From GCA-2794515 sp033763335 (lineage in GTDB: Bacteria; Chloroflexota; Anaerolineae; Aggregatilineales; Phototrophicaceae), in contig JANRKU010000054.1 in assembly GCA_033763335.1 (NCBI GenBank), positions 44,048-108,047 of the forward strand: a DNA stretch of 64,000 nucleotides. Direction: 5' to 3'. The notes under the pieces are model-generated. The model was not told where the DNA came from. It made no database searches and was given only the letters and a program-made list of their open reading frames with translations. Positions 9,665 through 17,679 of this stretch are shown here, piece after piece (the stretch's first letter is position 1; each line of letters opens with the position of its first letter). A program made the translations under genes and the position numbers.

Positions 9665-10111
9665 ATGGGCGAATTTACCCGTAAAGAAGTTATTATGCTC
9701 ATCAACGGTGGCGACAAAATCCGTTTGGCAGGCGTAGATTTGAGCAATGAAAATTTGGCACGGCTCGATTTTGAAGGCGCAAATTTGCGCGGGGCGATTT
9801 TTCAAGAAACGAATTTACAAGAAGGCATTTTGCGTGGCACAAACATGACTGGCGTGAATATGGTTGGCACAAAAGCCGCCTATGCCGATTTCGCCAATGC
9901 CACCCTCACAGGGGCAAATATGACACTCGCCAACTTGCAAGGCACACGCCTCACAGGGGCAATTTTGAGCAATGTCAATTTGAATGGGGCAAATTTGCAA
10001 GGCGCAAACCTCAAGGGTGCAAAAGTGGATGGTGTCAAATTTGATGCTGGCACAACCTGGCCCGATGGCAAAAAAGGCTCTGCGGGCGTGCCGAGTAGCT
10101 ATACAGTATAA
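9665..10111 (+). CDS. Pentapeptide-repeat protein
   Basis: 148 residues, of which about 25-130 are tandem A(D/N)LXX pentapeptides (ANLRG, TNLQE, ATLTG, ANMTL, ANLQG), expected to fold as a right-handed quadrilateral beta helix. The first 20 residues and the short Gly/Ser tail flank the solenoid. No signal peptide or membrane segment is present, so it is likely cytosolic. It starts 3 bp after the epimerase stop and is probably translated from the same mRNA. Such solenoids often act as protein or DNA mimics; no specific role can be assigned. Confidence 0.9.
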   Translation: MGEFTRKEVIMLINGGDKIRLAGVDLSNENLARLDFEGANLRGAIFQETNLQEGILRGTNMTGVNMVGTKAAYADFANATLTGANMTLANLQGTRLTGAILSNVNLNGANLQGANLKGAKVDGVKFDAGTTWPDGKKGSAGVPSSYTV

Positions 10112-10148
10112 AATCATCCCCTATCTCCCTTGTGGTTTGATAATAGGT

Positions 10149-10176
10149 GTAGGGACGGCATATATGCCGTCCCTAC
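10149..10176. repeat. GTAGGG-family palindrome (perfect, 28 bp)
   Basis: A perfect palindrome with half site GTAGGGACGGCATA, between the pentapeptide gene and gatC. The same sequence with small changes recurs at 13982-14008 and 17822-17845. Confidence 0.9.
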
Positions 10177-10298
10177 GACCACATGCCGATGATTGAGGGA
10201 TAGGGATATAACGGAACGCAATTTGTTTATTTTCCGTTTGAAAAAACATCGTGTATAATAAAGACGCATGGATGCGACTTTTTTAGGAGCAACAAACT

Positions 10299-10589
10299 GT
10301 GGAATTATCACTAGATACAGTACGGGCAATTGCAGAACTCGCCAAACTTGATTTGACAGAAGACGAAATTACCCTCTATGCGGGGCAATTGTCGAATATT
10401 TTAGGCTATTTTGACCATCTTTCACAACTCGACACCTCTCATATAGACCCATTGGTGGGTGTTTTGCCCCTCACAACTGTGATGCGGGAAGATGTGATGA
10501 AAGCCGCCCTATCACCAGAAATCGCTCTTAGTAATGCACCGTCTGCCCAAGACCAACAATTCCGCGTCAGTGCTGTATTGGATGAATAG
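10299..10589 (+). CDS. gatC: Aspartyl/glutamyl-tRNA(Asn/Gln) amidotransferase subunit C
   Basis: 96 residues, the normal length of GatC, with the family's conserved pattern: an N-terminal helix TVRAIAELAKLDLTEDE, the LSNILGYFDHLSQLDT helix and the VMREDV...ALSNAP tail. GatC stabilises the GatA-GatB pair that converts misacylated Glu-tRNA(Gln) or Asp-tRNA(Asn). The start is GTG at 10299, supported by AGGAG at 10285-10289. gatA and gatB are not in the window, so the subunit is encoded apart from them. The gene for a response regulator starts 9 bp downstream. Confidence 0.93.
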   Translation: MELSLDTVRAIAELAKLDLTEDEITLYAGQLSNILGYFDHLSQLDTSHIDPLVGVLPLTTVMREDVMKAALSPEIALSNAPSAQDQQFRVSAVLDE

Positions 10590-10598
10590 GGAAATATC

Positions 10599-11432
10599 AT
10601 GGGAAATAAACGCTTATTGCTTATTGAAGATGATTACGATGTCGCAGAAATGCTTTTGCTCTACTTTAAGTCACACGATTTTGAAGTGATTCATGCCGAT
10701 AACGGCACCGATGGCGTAGAAATTGCCCGCACGCAATTTCCAAATCTGATTTTGCTCGATGTCATGCTACCCGATATGGATGGCTATGATGTGTGTGTCA
10801 AATTGCGCCGTAGCGCCATGACCAAATATATCCCCACCCTGTTTTTGACCCAACGAGATGAACGCGCCAGCAAAGTGCGCGGGTTGGAATTGGGCGCAGA
10901 TGACTATATCACCAAACCATTCGATATTGATGAATTGCGCTTGCGGGTGCAAGGCTCTATTCATCGTGCCACCCGCGAAAATCTGCATGAGACCCGCACA
11001 GGATTGCCAACAGGCACGATGGTCGAAGAAGAACAAGCCTCCAAAGAAGCCAGTGGAAAAACCTTTCACAAATTGCTTTTTACCATCAACGGCTTTAATG
11101 CCTATAATGATAAATATGGCTTTGTGGCGGGGAATGATGTCCTCAATTATGCGGGGAGCATCATTCATAAGACATTATCGCAATTGGGGACAGCAGACGA
11201 CTTTTTAGGTGTTATTGGCGATGATTTTGTCGTCATGACCCATGCAGAAGATCCTAAAAAACTCGAAACAACTGCCATAGACCAATTTAATCAAGAAGTG
11301 AAGGCGTTTTATGCCTTTATGGATGTCGAAGCAGGTGGCATTATGGTAAATGAAAACACAGCAGATGCCAAACTCATCCCATTCATGACGATGACCTGTA
11401 CCACGACAGACTATACGCCCGCCAAAAAGTAG
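10599..11432 (+). CDS. Response regulator with degenerate GGDEF-like output domain
   Basis: 277 residues. The receiver (about 1-122) has an intact acidic pair (IEDDYD), phosphoacceptor Asp in LLDVMLPDMDGYDV and Lys in YITKPFD. A linker leads to about 120 residues with a nucleotidyl-cyclase-like pattern (FNAYNDKYGFVAGNDVLNYAG resembles the substrate-binding region of GGDEF domains). The signature loop reads VIGDDFVVM in place of GGDEF, and the domain is short. It therefore probably lacks diguanylate cyclase activity and may bind nucleotide or a partner. No histidine kinase adjoins it. Confidence 0.85.
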   Translation: MGNKRLLLIEDDYDVAEMLLLYFKSHDFEVIHADNGTDGVEIARTQFPNLILLDVMLPDMDGYDVCVKLRRSAMTKYIPTLFLTQRDERASKVRGLELGADDYITKPFDIDELRLRVQGSIHRATRENLHETRTGLPTGTMVEEEQASKEASGKTFHKLLFTINGFNAYNDKYGFVAGNDVLNYAGSIIHKTLSQLGTADDFLGVIGDDFVVMTHAEDPKKLETTAIDQFNQEVKAFYAFMDVEAGGIMVNENTADAKLIPFMTMTCTTTDYTPAKK

Positions 11433-11445
11433 GAAGGCGCTTTTT

Positions 11446-12099
11446 TTGGATTGGCACGCCCTACGTGAAGTGATGGTACAAGACCAACTCATCAAACGTG
11501 GGATAGATGACCAACGTGTGTTATCTGCGATGCGTCATATACCACGCCACCAATTTGTGCCAGATGAGCATCAGCATCTTGCTTATGAAGATAGCCCGTT
11601 GCCCATTGGCGATGGGCAAACCATCTCACAACCCTTTATGGTGGCGCTCATGTCACAATTACTGGAATTACAGGGATATGAGCGCGTATTAGAGATTGGG
11701 ACGGGATGTGGGTATCAGACCGCCATTTTATGTTGCCTCGCCAAATTTGTTTATAGCCTAGAACGTATTGCCCCACTCGCAAAAATCGCCCATCAACACC
11801 TAGAAAAACTCAACATAACCAATGTCCAAATCGGGATTGCCGATGGCAGTTATGGCTTAGTAGAAAAAAGCCCATTTGAGGCGATTATCGTCACCGCCGT
11901 AGCGCCACAAGTCCCGCGCCCGTTAATGATGCAATTGAGCAAAAAAAGTGGGCGGATGGTGATTCCTGTAGGCGTGGGTGAAGGTCAGAAATTGGTCATT
12001 ATTCGGCGTGATGAGGATGATTTTAGCCAAGCGATTATCACCCCTGTGCGGTTTGTGCCACTCATCGGCAAATTCGGATTTAAGCCACCAGAGGCATAG
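11446..12099 (+). CDS. pcm: Protein-L-isoaspartate O-methyltransferase
   Basis: 217 residues, typical for PCMT, which methylates isoaspartyl residues in damaged proteins so that they can revert to aspartate. Conserved segments: DGQTISQPFMVALMSQLL near residue 55, the SAM-binding VLEIGTGCGYQTAIL (the usual Ser replaced by Cys), an ERI acidic strand end and FEAIIVTAVAP. The start is a TTG at 11446 preceded by AGGAAGG (11431-11437). The ATG at 11473 is an alternative, but it would remove part of an N-terminal helix common in the family. It follows the regulator gene by 13 bp. Confidence 0.92.
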   Translation: MDWHALREVMVQDQLIKRGIDDQRVLSAMRHIPRHQFVPDEHQHLAYEDSPLPIGDGQTISQPFMVALMSQLLELQGYERVLEIGTGCGYQTAILCCLAKFVYSLERIAPLAKIAHQHLEKLNITNVQIGIADGSYGLVEKSPFEAIIVTAVAPQVPRPLMMQLSKKSGRMVIPVGVGEGQKLVIIRRDEDDFSQAIITPVRFVPLIGKFGFKPPEA

Positions 12100-12157
12100 G
12101 TCACAAAAACCCGTTAAAAGGGGTGATTGCCTGTTTTTAGGGATAGATTGGAACACT

Positions 12158-12227
12158 GTAGGGGCTTGCCATGGCAAGCCCGTAGTAACAACCGATAAAA
12201 CTTGGGCATGATATATCATGCCCCTAC
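12158..12227. repeat. REPIN-like pair of GTAGGG palindromes
   Basis: Two different palindromes (12158-12185, centre GCCATGGC; 12204-12227, centre ATATAT) point their GTAGGG ends outward around an 18-bp spacer containing AACCGATAAAAC. The 70-bp unit is a close reverse-complement relative of 46402-46473, including the spacer, so the pair behaves as one mobile or amplified unit. It lies between the convergent pcm and methyltransferase genes. Confidence 0.85.
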
Positions 12228-12284
12228 GTCATACCGATTTTTGTGATAAAAATAGGCAAAAAACACCATACATTACTAAATAGC

Positions 12285-13157
12285 TTATTTTTCGTCTGAA
12301 TTAATTTGTGCTTTCATCTGGACAAATTTTTCGATGAATGCGCCAGAATCAGTAGCAACCAACACCCCTGTGAGCTTATTGATGACCAATTCGCCCAAAT
12401 GATTGATGAGGTGATTAATCTGCTGGCGCATAATTGCCATCACATCTTCCCAGACCACTTCTTCGGGCAATTGTGGTTCACGTAGGCTACGGGTGCTTTC
12501 AAGATATGCCATAAGCGGCTCGACCGTTGGAAAAACCAATTTACTGGGCAAATCACAGCGCATCACGGCATAAAAATAGCGTGCCAAGTAGCGTGAGCCA
12601 TTTTCTAATGCAAAACGCTCACTAGACGGGCTTGGTGGCTGAATTTGCATCGCCCCAGACCGCGCCAATAACACCACCGCCCGACGCATGAGTACCTTGA
12701 GTTCGGGCATATTTTCGACCCCATTGGTGGCAACAAGCAACACACCATTGGGCTTGAGGACGCGCCGAAATTCCAAAATGCCATCATCAATATTGGGTAG
12801 GTGATAAATCATGTGGTTTGCCATGACGACATCAAAGGCTTTATCTGGAAAAGGCAATTTGAGGGCATCGGCAACAGCAATTTTGTTTGGGGCAGGATGT
12901 GCAGATAGCATCCCCGCCGAAAGGTCTATGCCATGATAGTGAAAATTGGGCGATAGCGCGTTCATCGTGGGGTAATAACTCCCCACACCACTGCCCACAT
13001 CTAAAACTTTTTCATCCCCACGCCAAGTAAGATTACTCAATACCCACTCGACAAAATTGCTTTTGGGAACAGTATATTTCTCGTGAATATCTTGGCGAAT
13101 TCGCAAAGATTCATCGGTGGCGTATTGTTGGCGTACAAACTCTACACTGAAGTTCAT
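12285..13157 (-). CDS. Class I SAM-dependent methyltransferase
   Basis: A 290-residue methyltransferase. Motif I is VLDVGSGVGSYYP (about residues 52-64), with an acidic strand end (HGIDLS), the LPFPDKAFDVVMANHMIYHL motif II/III region and a typical FRRVLKPNGVLLVATNG segment. The roughly 120-residue C-terminal part is helical and unlike common small-molecule methyltransferases. The gene stands alone between two repeat-bearing intergenic regions. The start ATG at 13157 directly precedes a helical N-terminus. The substrate is unknown. Confidence 0.85.
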   Translation of the reverse strand: MNFSVEFVRQQYATDESLRIRQDIHEKYTVPKSNFVEWVLSNLTWRGDEKVLDVGSGVGSYYPTMNALSPNFHYHGIDLSAGMLSAHPAPNKIAVADALKLPFPDKAFDVVMANHMIYHLPNIDDGILEFRRVLKPNGVLLVATNGVENMPELKVLMRRAVVLLARSGAMQIQPPSPSSERFALENGSRYLARYFYAVMRCDLPSKLVFPTVEPLMAYLESTRSLREPQLPEEVVWEDVMAIMRQQINHLINHLGELVINKLTGVLVATDSGAFIEKFVQMKAQINSDEK

Positions 13158-13238
13158 TATTCCCGCACCTTAGTGTCCAATGGATATATCTATAGATTAA
13201 CTGAATGCCCACTTTTATGCAACCACAAAATAAACAAA

Positions 13239-13913
13239 TTAATCCACCGTATCTTCATACTCGTAATAATTTTTGCGTGTTTGGGCAATCGGTTGTTGAT
13301 AATAATTGGGCGTGACGGTGGGCGTGCTATAGGGTGTTAGTGGGCGCTGACGGCTGATACGGCGATTATAAGGGCGAATAAACAGGGCATAGAGGAGCAA
13401 TCCAAGCGTGCCGACTAGCATGGCGGTAGCACTTCCCCAAATGGCGGCAATGGTCACACGTTCCCAATTGGGCGAAAAAGCAGTTTCGGCAATCGGTGTT
13501 GTGGTGGGGATTACTCGTGCTATACGGATATTTTGCCCGCCATATTCCAACACAGCCGATTGGCTTGTGGCATTCAATTGTGTAATCATATTTTCGGTGG
13601 TGGTCGCCCGATATTGCACACTATCCACAAAAATGGCATATTGCCCATCGGGTAAATTATTAAAACATACCAACCCTTGCTCACGCGAAGGCGATGCTTC
13701 GAGCGAGGCGGTATTAATCACCACCCCACGATTATCATGAAGTGTCACGATAATGCCTGTTTGGAGCAGTGGTTCTCCAGGGTCACGCATCATATTGCCA
13801 TTAATATCTTCATAGGCACGCACGCAAAATTGCCCCGTACCTTGTGCTTGTGCGGGTGTTACCCAAACGGTGGTCATCACCAAAATGATTACAAGTGTTA
13901 TCCATTTGACCAT
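13239..13913 (-). CDS. Membrane-anchored SdrD-B-like surface protein
   Basis: 224 residues. A signal peptide (about 1-23, ending TPAQAQG) precedes a Cna-B/SdrD-B-like beta domain (FCVRAYEDINGNMMRDPGE, then LVCFNNLPDGQYAIF), the calcium-binding fold found in surface adhesins. A TM segment (about 160-185) and a basic, Tyr/Gln-rich cytosolic tail follow. The ORF extends upstream to 14024, but that part only translates two palindromic repeats; the ATG at 13913 has an AAGGGCAG Shine-Dalgarno and opens the signal peptide. It is downstream of, and resembles, the C-terminal half of the larger LysM protein, so the two may act together at the cell surface. Confidence 0.82.
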   Translation of the reverse strand: MVKWITLVIILVMTTVWVTPAQAQGTGQFCVRAYEDINGNMMRDPGEPLLQTGIIVTLHDNRGVVINTASLEASPSREQGLVCFNNLPDGQYAIFVDSVQYRATTTENMITQLNATSQSAVLEYGGQNIRIARVIPTTTPIAETAFSPNWERVTIAAIWGSATAMLVGTLGLLLYALFIRPYNRRISRQRPLTPYSTPTVTPNYYQQPIAQTRKNYYEYEDTVD

Positions 13914-13937
13914 GTGACTGCCCTTATATGTTTCAAA

Positions 13938-14008
13938 GGACGCGATATATCGCGTCCCTACAATCATCCGAATAAACGGGTGTAGGGACGGCATATATGC
14001 CGTCCTAC
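13938..14008. repeat. Pair of GTAGGG-family palindromes within an operon
   Basis: GGACGCGATATATCGCGTCC plus CTAC (13938-13961) and GTAGGGACGGCATATATGCC plus its closing arm (13982-14008) lie 20 bp apart between two co-directional surface-protein genes. They could form hairpins in the intercistronic mRNA. Confidence 0.87.
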
Positions 14009-14016
14009 GATATGCT

Positions 14017-15879
14017 TTATCCACGCCGACTAATCAGAATGGTGCCGATAATACCACTGATGAGCGTAAATCCTGCCAGCGCCAAGATAATAATGCCAAT
14101 ATTGGCGAGTAAGCTATTATCTTGGGCGGGTGTTTCGGCAATGGGTTGCTCAACGATGACAGGTTGTTGGGGTTGAACCTCAACAGCAACCGTGGGGGCT
14201 ACCACACCTTGCGCCGCACCAAGATTGACAGGCAATTGTGTGCCAGATTGGACTCGTAATGTCAGTTGTTCAGGTGTGGTCATGCCATAGCCTGCGGGAG
14301 GGCTACCAACCACCACATAATTGCCTGCCACCAAATCGGTGAAGCAATACGGAGCGGGGTCGCCTGTGGTCAAGAAAGAGCTTACATCTTGTCCATCGAG
14401 CCGTAAAGTAATCACACCGCCAATAATTGGTGTTTCACCTGCATCTGGAAGGCGATCGCGGTTGATATCATCAAAGAACGATACACAAACACCTGTCACT
14501 GTCGTATCGGGATTCATAGCAATGGTGGTCGGTTCAACGACTGGTGCAGGGGGCATTTCGGTATTGGTGGGGGCAATGGTCGCGGTGGGTTGAACGATAA
14601 CCTCTGTCACGACTTCTGTCGCTTCGACAACGGCTTGGGTTGCTTCGGCAACTGCCTCTGTGGTCACAGGTTCTTCTGTGGCGACCACTTCTTCTGTGGC
14701 GGTGGGTTGAACAACACTGCCACCTTTGGGGGTTGGTGTCACAAATGGTCCCGAATTACCCTGTGTTTGGGGGACAGTTGTCAATGTTGGGGCAGGCGTA
14801 TTCGTTGCGCTAAAAGATGCGGGTGTATTGGTCGCCCCAACAGGTGCAGGGGTGTTGGTCACATTGGTATTCCCCGATGGCGTTGCCGTCATCGCAGGCG
14901 AAAATCCGCGCGGGGTGGCTGTTGCGGGTGCTTGAAAGCCACGCGGGGTTGGTGTTGGTGCTGGTGCGACCAAAATACGTTGACCAATAAACAAAAATGT
15001 CCCGCGCCCAATATCGGGGTTCAATTCACGCAGGCGTTCAATCGGCACACGATAGGCAGTCGCAATCGCGGCGAGGGTATCGCCTTCGACCACTGTATGG
15101 ACGATAGACCCATCTTCTTGTGTGCCTTGTGGCGCGACAAAATTTGCCACAACGATGGGGATAGGTGTCGCGGTTGGGGGGACAAGGGGTGTGCCACTGG
15201 CAACTGCCCCACCACCACCGCCAACGGTCAACGAGGCATCATCAATAAATACCTGATTGGGGTCGGTTGGGGTGGCTTGTGTGGCATAAATAAATAAGGT
15301 CACGGCTGTGCCTGTGGCGGTTGCATTGACACTCAAAGGACCAAAGCCATCGGTATTCCGACGCACCCCGCCCCAGCTAGACCACACAATATCACTATCA
15401 AATGGATTTGTACCACCATTGGGGTCAATGCCCACGCGCACTTGCGCGGTAGAGCCACTGCCCACATTCATCACATAATAGGCTTGTCCAACCACATTTG
15501 TGCCAGTCGCAACACCGACTGTTTGATAAATGGCGGCGGTGAAGGTGGCTTGTCCACGACTAAATTCATGAGAACTATTGCCAGAACGCACAAAGCTATT
15601 GGCTTTATCGCGTTGGAGGGTACAGGTTGGTTGGCGATTTTGCCAATCGGCACTACGAGGGGTTTCGGTGAACCAGCCACCCCAATCGGACGGGACGGTG
15701 CATAATACGCCGCCAGTAGAGGATGTATCGGCAATCACGTTAAAAGTAGCATTCTCAAAACCGGGGTCTTTGAGCAAATTGGTTTGTGCGAATACAGGCT
15801 CAATAACCGTTTGGGTGAACATAACGCCCAAGCCAATGATGAGCAAGCAGAAAATTTTCAATAGACGATGATGCGCCAT
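14017..15879 (-). CDS. LysM-containing, membrane-anchored surface protein
   Basis: About 620 residues with an N-terminal signal peptide. An N-terminal beta domain (LLKDPGFENATF start, as in carbohydrate-binding CBM_4_9-like modules) covers roughly 35-225. A LysM module follows (HTVVEGDTLAAIATAYRV...LRELNP, about 255-300) and should bind peptidoglycan or other N-acetylglucosamine polymers. About 150 residues of T/P/A-rich linker, an SdrD-B-like domain (VCVSFFDDINRDRLPDAGE) and a C-terminal TM helix with a short basic tail complete it. The ATG at 15879 has TTGGAG upstream and is preferred over 15915. It precedes the smaller SdrD-B-like protein on the same strand. Confidence 0.87.
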   Translation of the reverse strand: MAHHRLLKIFCLLIIGLGVMFTQTVIEPVFAQTNLLKDPGFENATFNVIADTSSTGGVLCTVPSDWGGWFTETPRSADWQNRQPTCTLQRDKANSFVRSGNSSHEFSRGQATFTAAIYQTVGVATGTNVVGQAYYVMNVGSGSTAQVRVGIDPNGGTNPFDSDIVWSSWGGVRRNTDGFGPLSVNATATGTAVTLFIYATQATPTDPNQVFIDDASLTVGGGGGAVASGTPLVPPTATPIPIVVANFVAPQGTQEDGSIVHTVVEGDTLAAIATAYRVPIERLRELNPDIGRGTFLFIGQRILVAPAPTPTPRGFQAPATATPRGFSPAMTATPSGNTNVTNTPAPVGATNTPASFSATNTPAPTLTTVPQTQGNSGPFVTPTPKGGSVVQPTATEEVVATEEPVTTEAVAEATQAVVEATEVVTEVIVQPTATIAPTNTEMPPAPVVEPTTIAMNPDTTVTGVCVSFFDDINRDRLPDAGETPIIGGVITLRLDGQDVSSFLTTGDPAPYCFTDLVAGNYVVVGSPPAGYGMTTPEQLTLRVQSGTQLPVNLGAAQGVVAPTVAVEVQPQQPVIVEQPIAETPAQDNSLLANIGIIILALAGFTLISGIIGTILISRRG

Positions 15880-16083
15880 GCGTTTTTTTCTCCAAAAAAC
15901 TCCGTGAAAGGGCAAAATTCCATCAGATGCCCCATAAGCGCCCTGATTATAACACGGTGATTATGAAATGTGTACAGAGTGCGCTTGGGGCGTATAGAAA
16001 CCGTTGGGAGGCTTATCACGTATAAGAGATGTGCAAAAATGCTATAATATGGATATCTATCTGACACAGACTAGGGCAAAAAC

Positions 16084-17679
16084 ATGACGGATACACTCGC
16101 AACAACACCACATACCCGCCGTTTATGGGTCATTATCGGCTTGGTGTGTGTGCCTGTATTTTTGGGCAGTGTGGATTTAACCGTTGTATCGGCATTTTTA
16201 CCCACCCTGATTGTAGAACTCCATTTGCCTGTAAGTGCGGGGGGCATCAGTGGGGTGTCATGGATTTTGAGCAGTTATTTGCTCATGTACTCCATCAGCC
16301 TTTTCATCATGGGGCGCGTGAGCGATTTCATCGGCAGGCGGTTGGCATTCACCATTTGCCTAATTTTGTATGTGGTAGGGGCAACCATCGTTATCACGTA
16401 TGATGGCATTGGCGACTCCCTCATGCCCACCTATACACGCATGAATTTAGACCCTTATTCTGCCCATTTGCACATTTTATTACTCGGACGGAGTATACAA
16501 GCACTCGGCGCTGGTGCTGTGACCGCCATCGCATTGGCGCTGGTCGGTGATTTATTCCCACAAGGCAAACGGGCATTGCCATCGGGCATTGTGGCGGGGA
16601 TGGATACCATCGGTTGGCTCATTGGCGCGGCATACGCAGGTGTGGTGGTGCAATTCCTCCCATGGCGGGCGATTTTCCTCATCAATATGCCCCTCGTATT
16701 ATTGGCATTATTGGGGATGCTCTGGGCGCTACAAGGGATTAAAACTGAGCGTATACCCATGCGGTTTGATTTTTTAGGCACCATTACCCTCATTGGGGCG
16801 TTGGTCAGTTTTAATATCGCCCTTGCCACTTTAGATGTCTCTGGCGCAACCGATACGCCTCTCGTGCCACTACTCATCCTCTCTGTGATATTCACGGCGC
16901 TCTTTTTATTCATCGAAGGGCGCATCAAAAATCCCCTCATCCGTTTAGGCATTTTTATGCGAAATGGATTTTCACCCGCTATGTGGGTGAATGGTGTGGT
17001 CGGATTTTGCCTGTTTATCAGCCTTGCCGCGATGCCCTTATTGGTCAATGTAAAGAGTTTAGGCGATGTCGGACGTGCCGCCGTCTTGCGTCCCGATTTG
17101 CTCACCGCCGCGGCGCTCATTTCTGGGATTATGATGGGGGCTTTCACCATCCCACTAGCGATTACCACCATGTTCAGTAGTCGCTTGCTCAAATTATTTG
17201 GGGCGCGGAATCTGACTATCGCGGGTTTGGTGATGGGCGGTAGTGGGTTTTTCGCGCTATGGCAATTTTTACGCTTGGATGTGTCGTATATCATCGTGGC
17301 GGGGATGATGGCAGTGGCAGGCACGGGCTTGGGGCTAACATTTACGCCCGTCATCATCACCATCATGGATGCTGTATCAGAATCGGAACGCGGGGTGGCA
17401 TCGGCGCTCCTTTTGGGAATTCGGATGGTGGCAATGTCGGCGGCAACCTCTACATTAGGGGTCTATGCCGATGCGCGGGTGATTTATTTGGTGCAGAGTG
17501 TTGAACGTGGTGGGTTTTTGATAGACCAAGTAGCACCCAAAGATTACCCGCTCTGGTTTTTCAATTCGTATGTCAACGCCACCATCCAAGCAGTGAACGA
17601 AATGGCGCTATTCGGCTTCATTTTATGCGCGGTGGCGCTCATTGGGGCGTGGCTGTTGCCAAAAAGGAAAATGATATGA
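16084..17679 (+). CDS. MFS exporter, DHA2 family (14 TM)
   Basis: 531 residues with about 14 predicted TM helices. Motif D1 (SVDLTVVSAFLP) sits in TM1 and motif A (MGRVSDFIGRR) between TM2 and TM3. An insertion between TM3 and TM4 (about residues 100-130) is shared with the paralogue at 46477-48084. DHA2 proteins use the proton gradient to export drugs or lipids. The next gene starts within the stop codon (ATGA) and encodes a secreted protein. The same MFS-plus-exported-protein arrangement recurs at 46.5-48.8 kb with an LppX-like lipoprotein, which suggests lipid or envelope transport over simple drug efflux. Confidence 0.88.
   Translation: MTDTLATTPHTRRLWVIIGLVCVPVFLGSVDLTVVSAFLPTLIVELHLPVSAGGISGVSWILSSYLLMYSISLFIMGRVSDFIGRRLAFTICLILYVVGATIVITYDGIGDSLMPTYTRMNLDPYSAHLHILLLGRSIQALGAGAVTAIALALVGDLFPQGKRALPSGIVAGMDTIGWLIGAAYAGVVVQFLPWRAIFLINMPLVLLALLGMLWALQGIKTERIPMRFDFLGTITLIGALVSFNIALATLDVSGATDTPLVPLLILSVIFTALFLFIEGRIKNPLIRLGIFMRNGFSPAMWVNGVVGFCLFISLAAMPLLVNVKSLGDVGRAAVLRPDLLTAAALISGIMMGAFTIPLAITTMFSSRLLKLFGARNLTIAGLVMGGSGFFALWQFLRLDVSYIIVAGMMAVAGTGLGLTFTPVIITIMDAVSESERGVASALLLGIRMVAMSAATSTLGVYADARVIYLVQSVERGGFLIDQVAPKDYPLWFFNSYVNATIQAVNEMALFGFILCAVALIGAWLLPKRKMI

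Noticed and set aside
10254..10259. TATAAT before gatC, and similar boxes at 16043, 20311, 32694 and 44205
   Set aside because: No acceptable -35 element at 16-18 bp, so they were not listed as promoters.
14590..15297. Long plus-strand ORF rich in Cys and Arg
   Set aside because: It is antisense to the LysM protein. Its composition is explained by the reversed Thr/Pro/Ala-rich linker and it has no ribosome site or motif.
16455..17366. 303-codon minus-strand ORF
   Set aside because: It lies opposite the MFS exporter, whose TM and motif pattern is clear. The antisense frame has no domain pattern.
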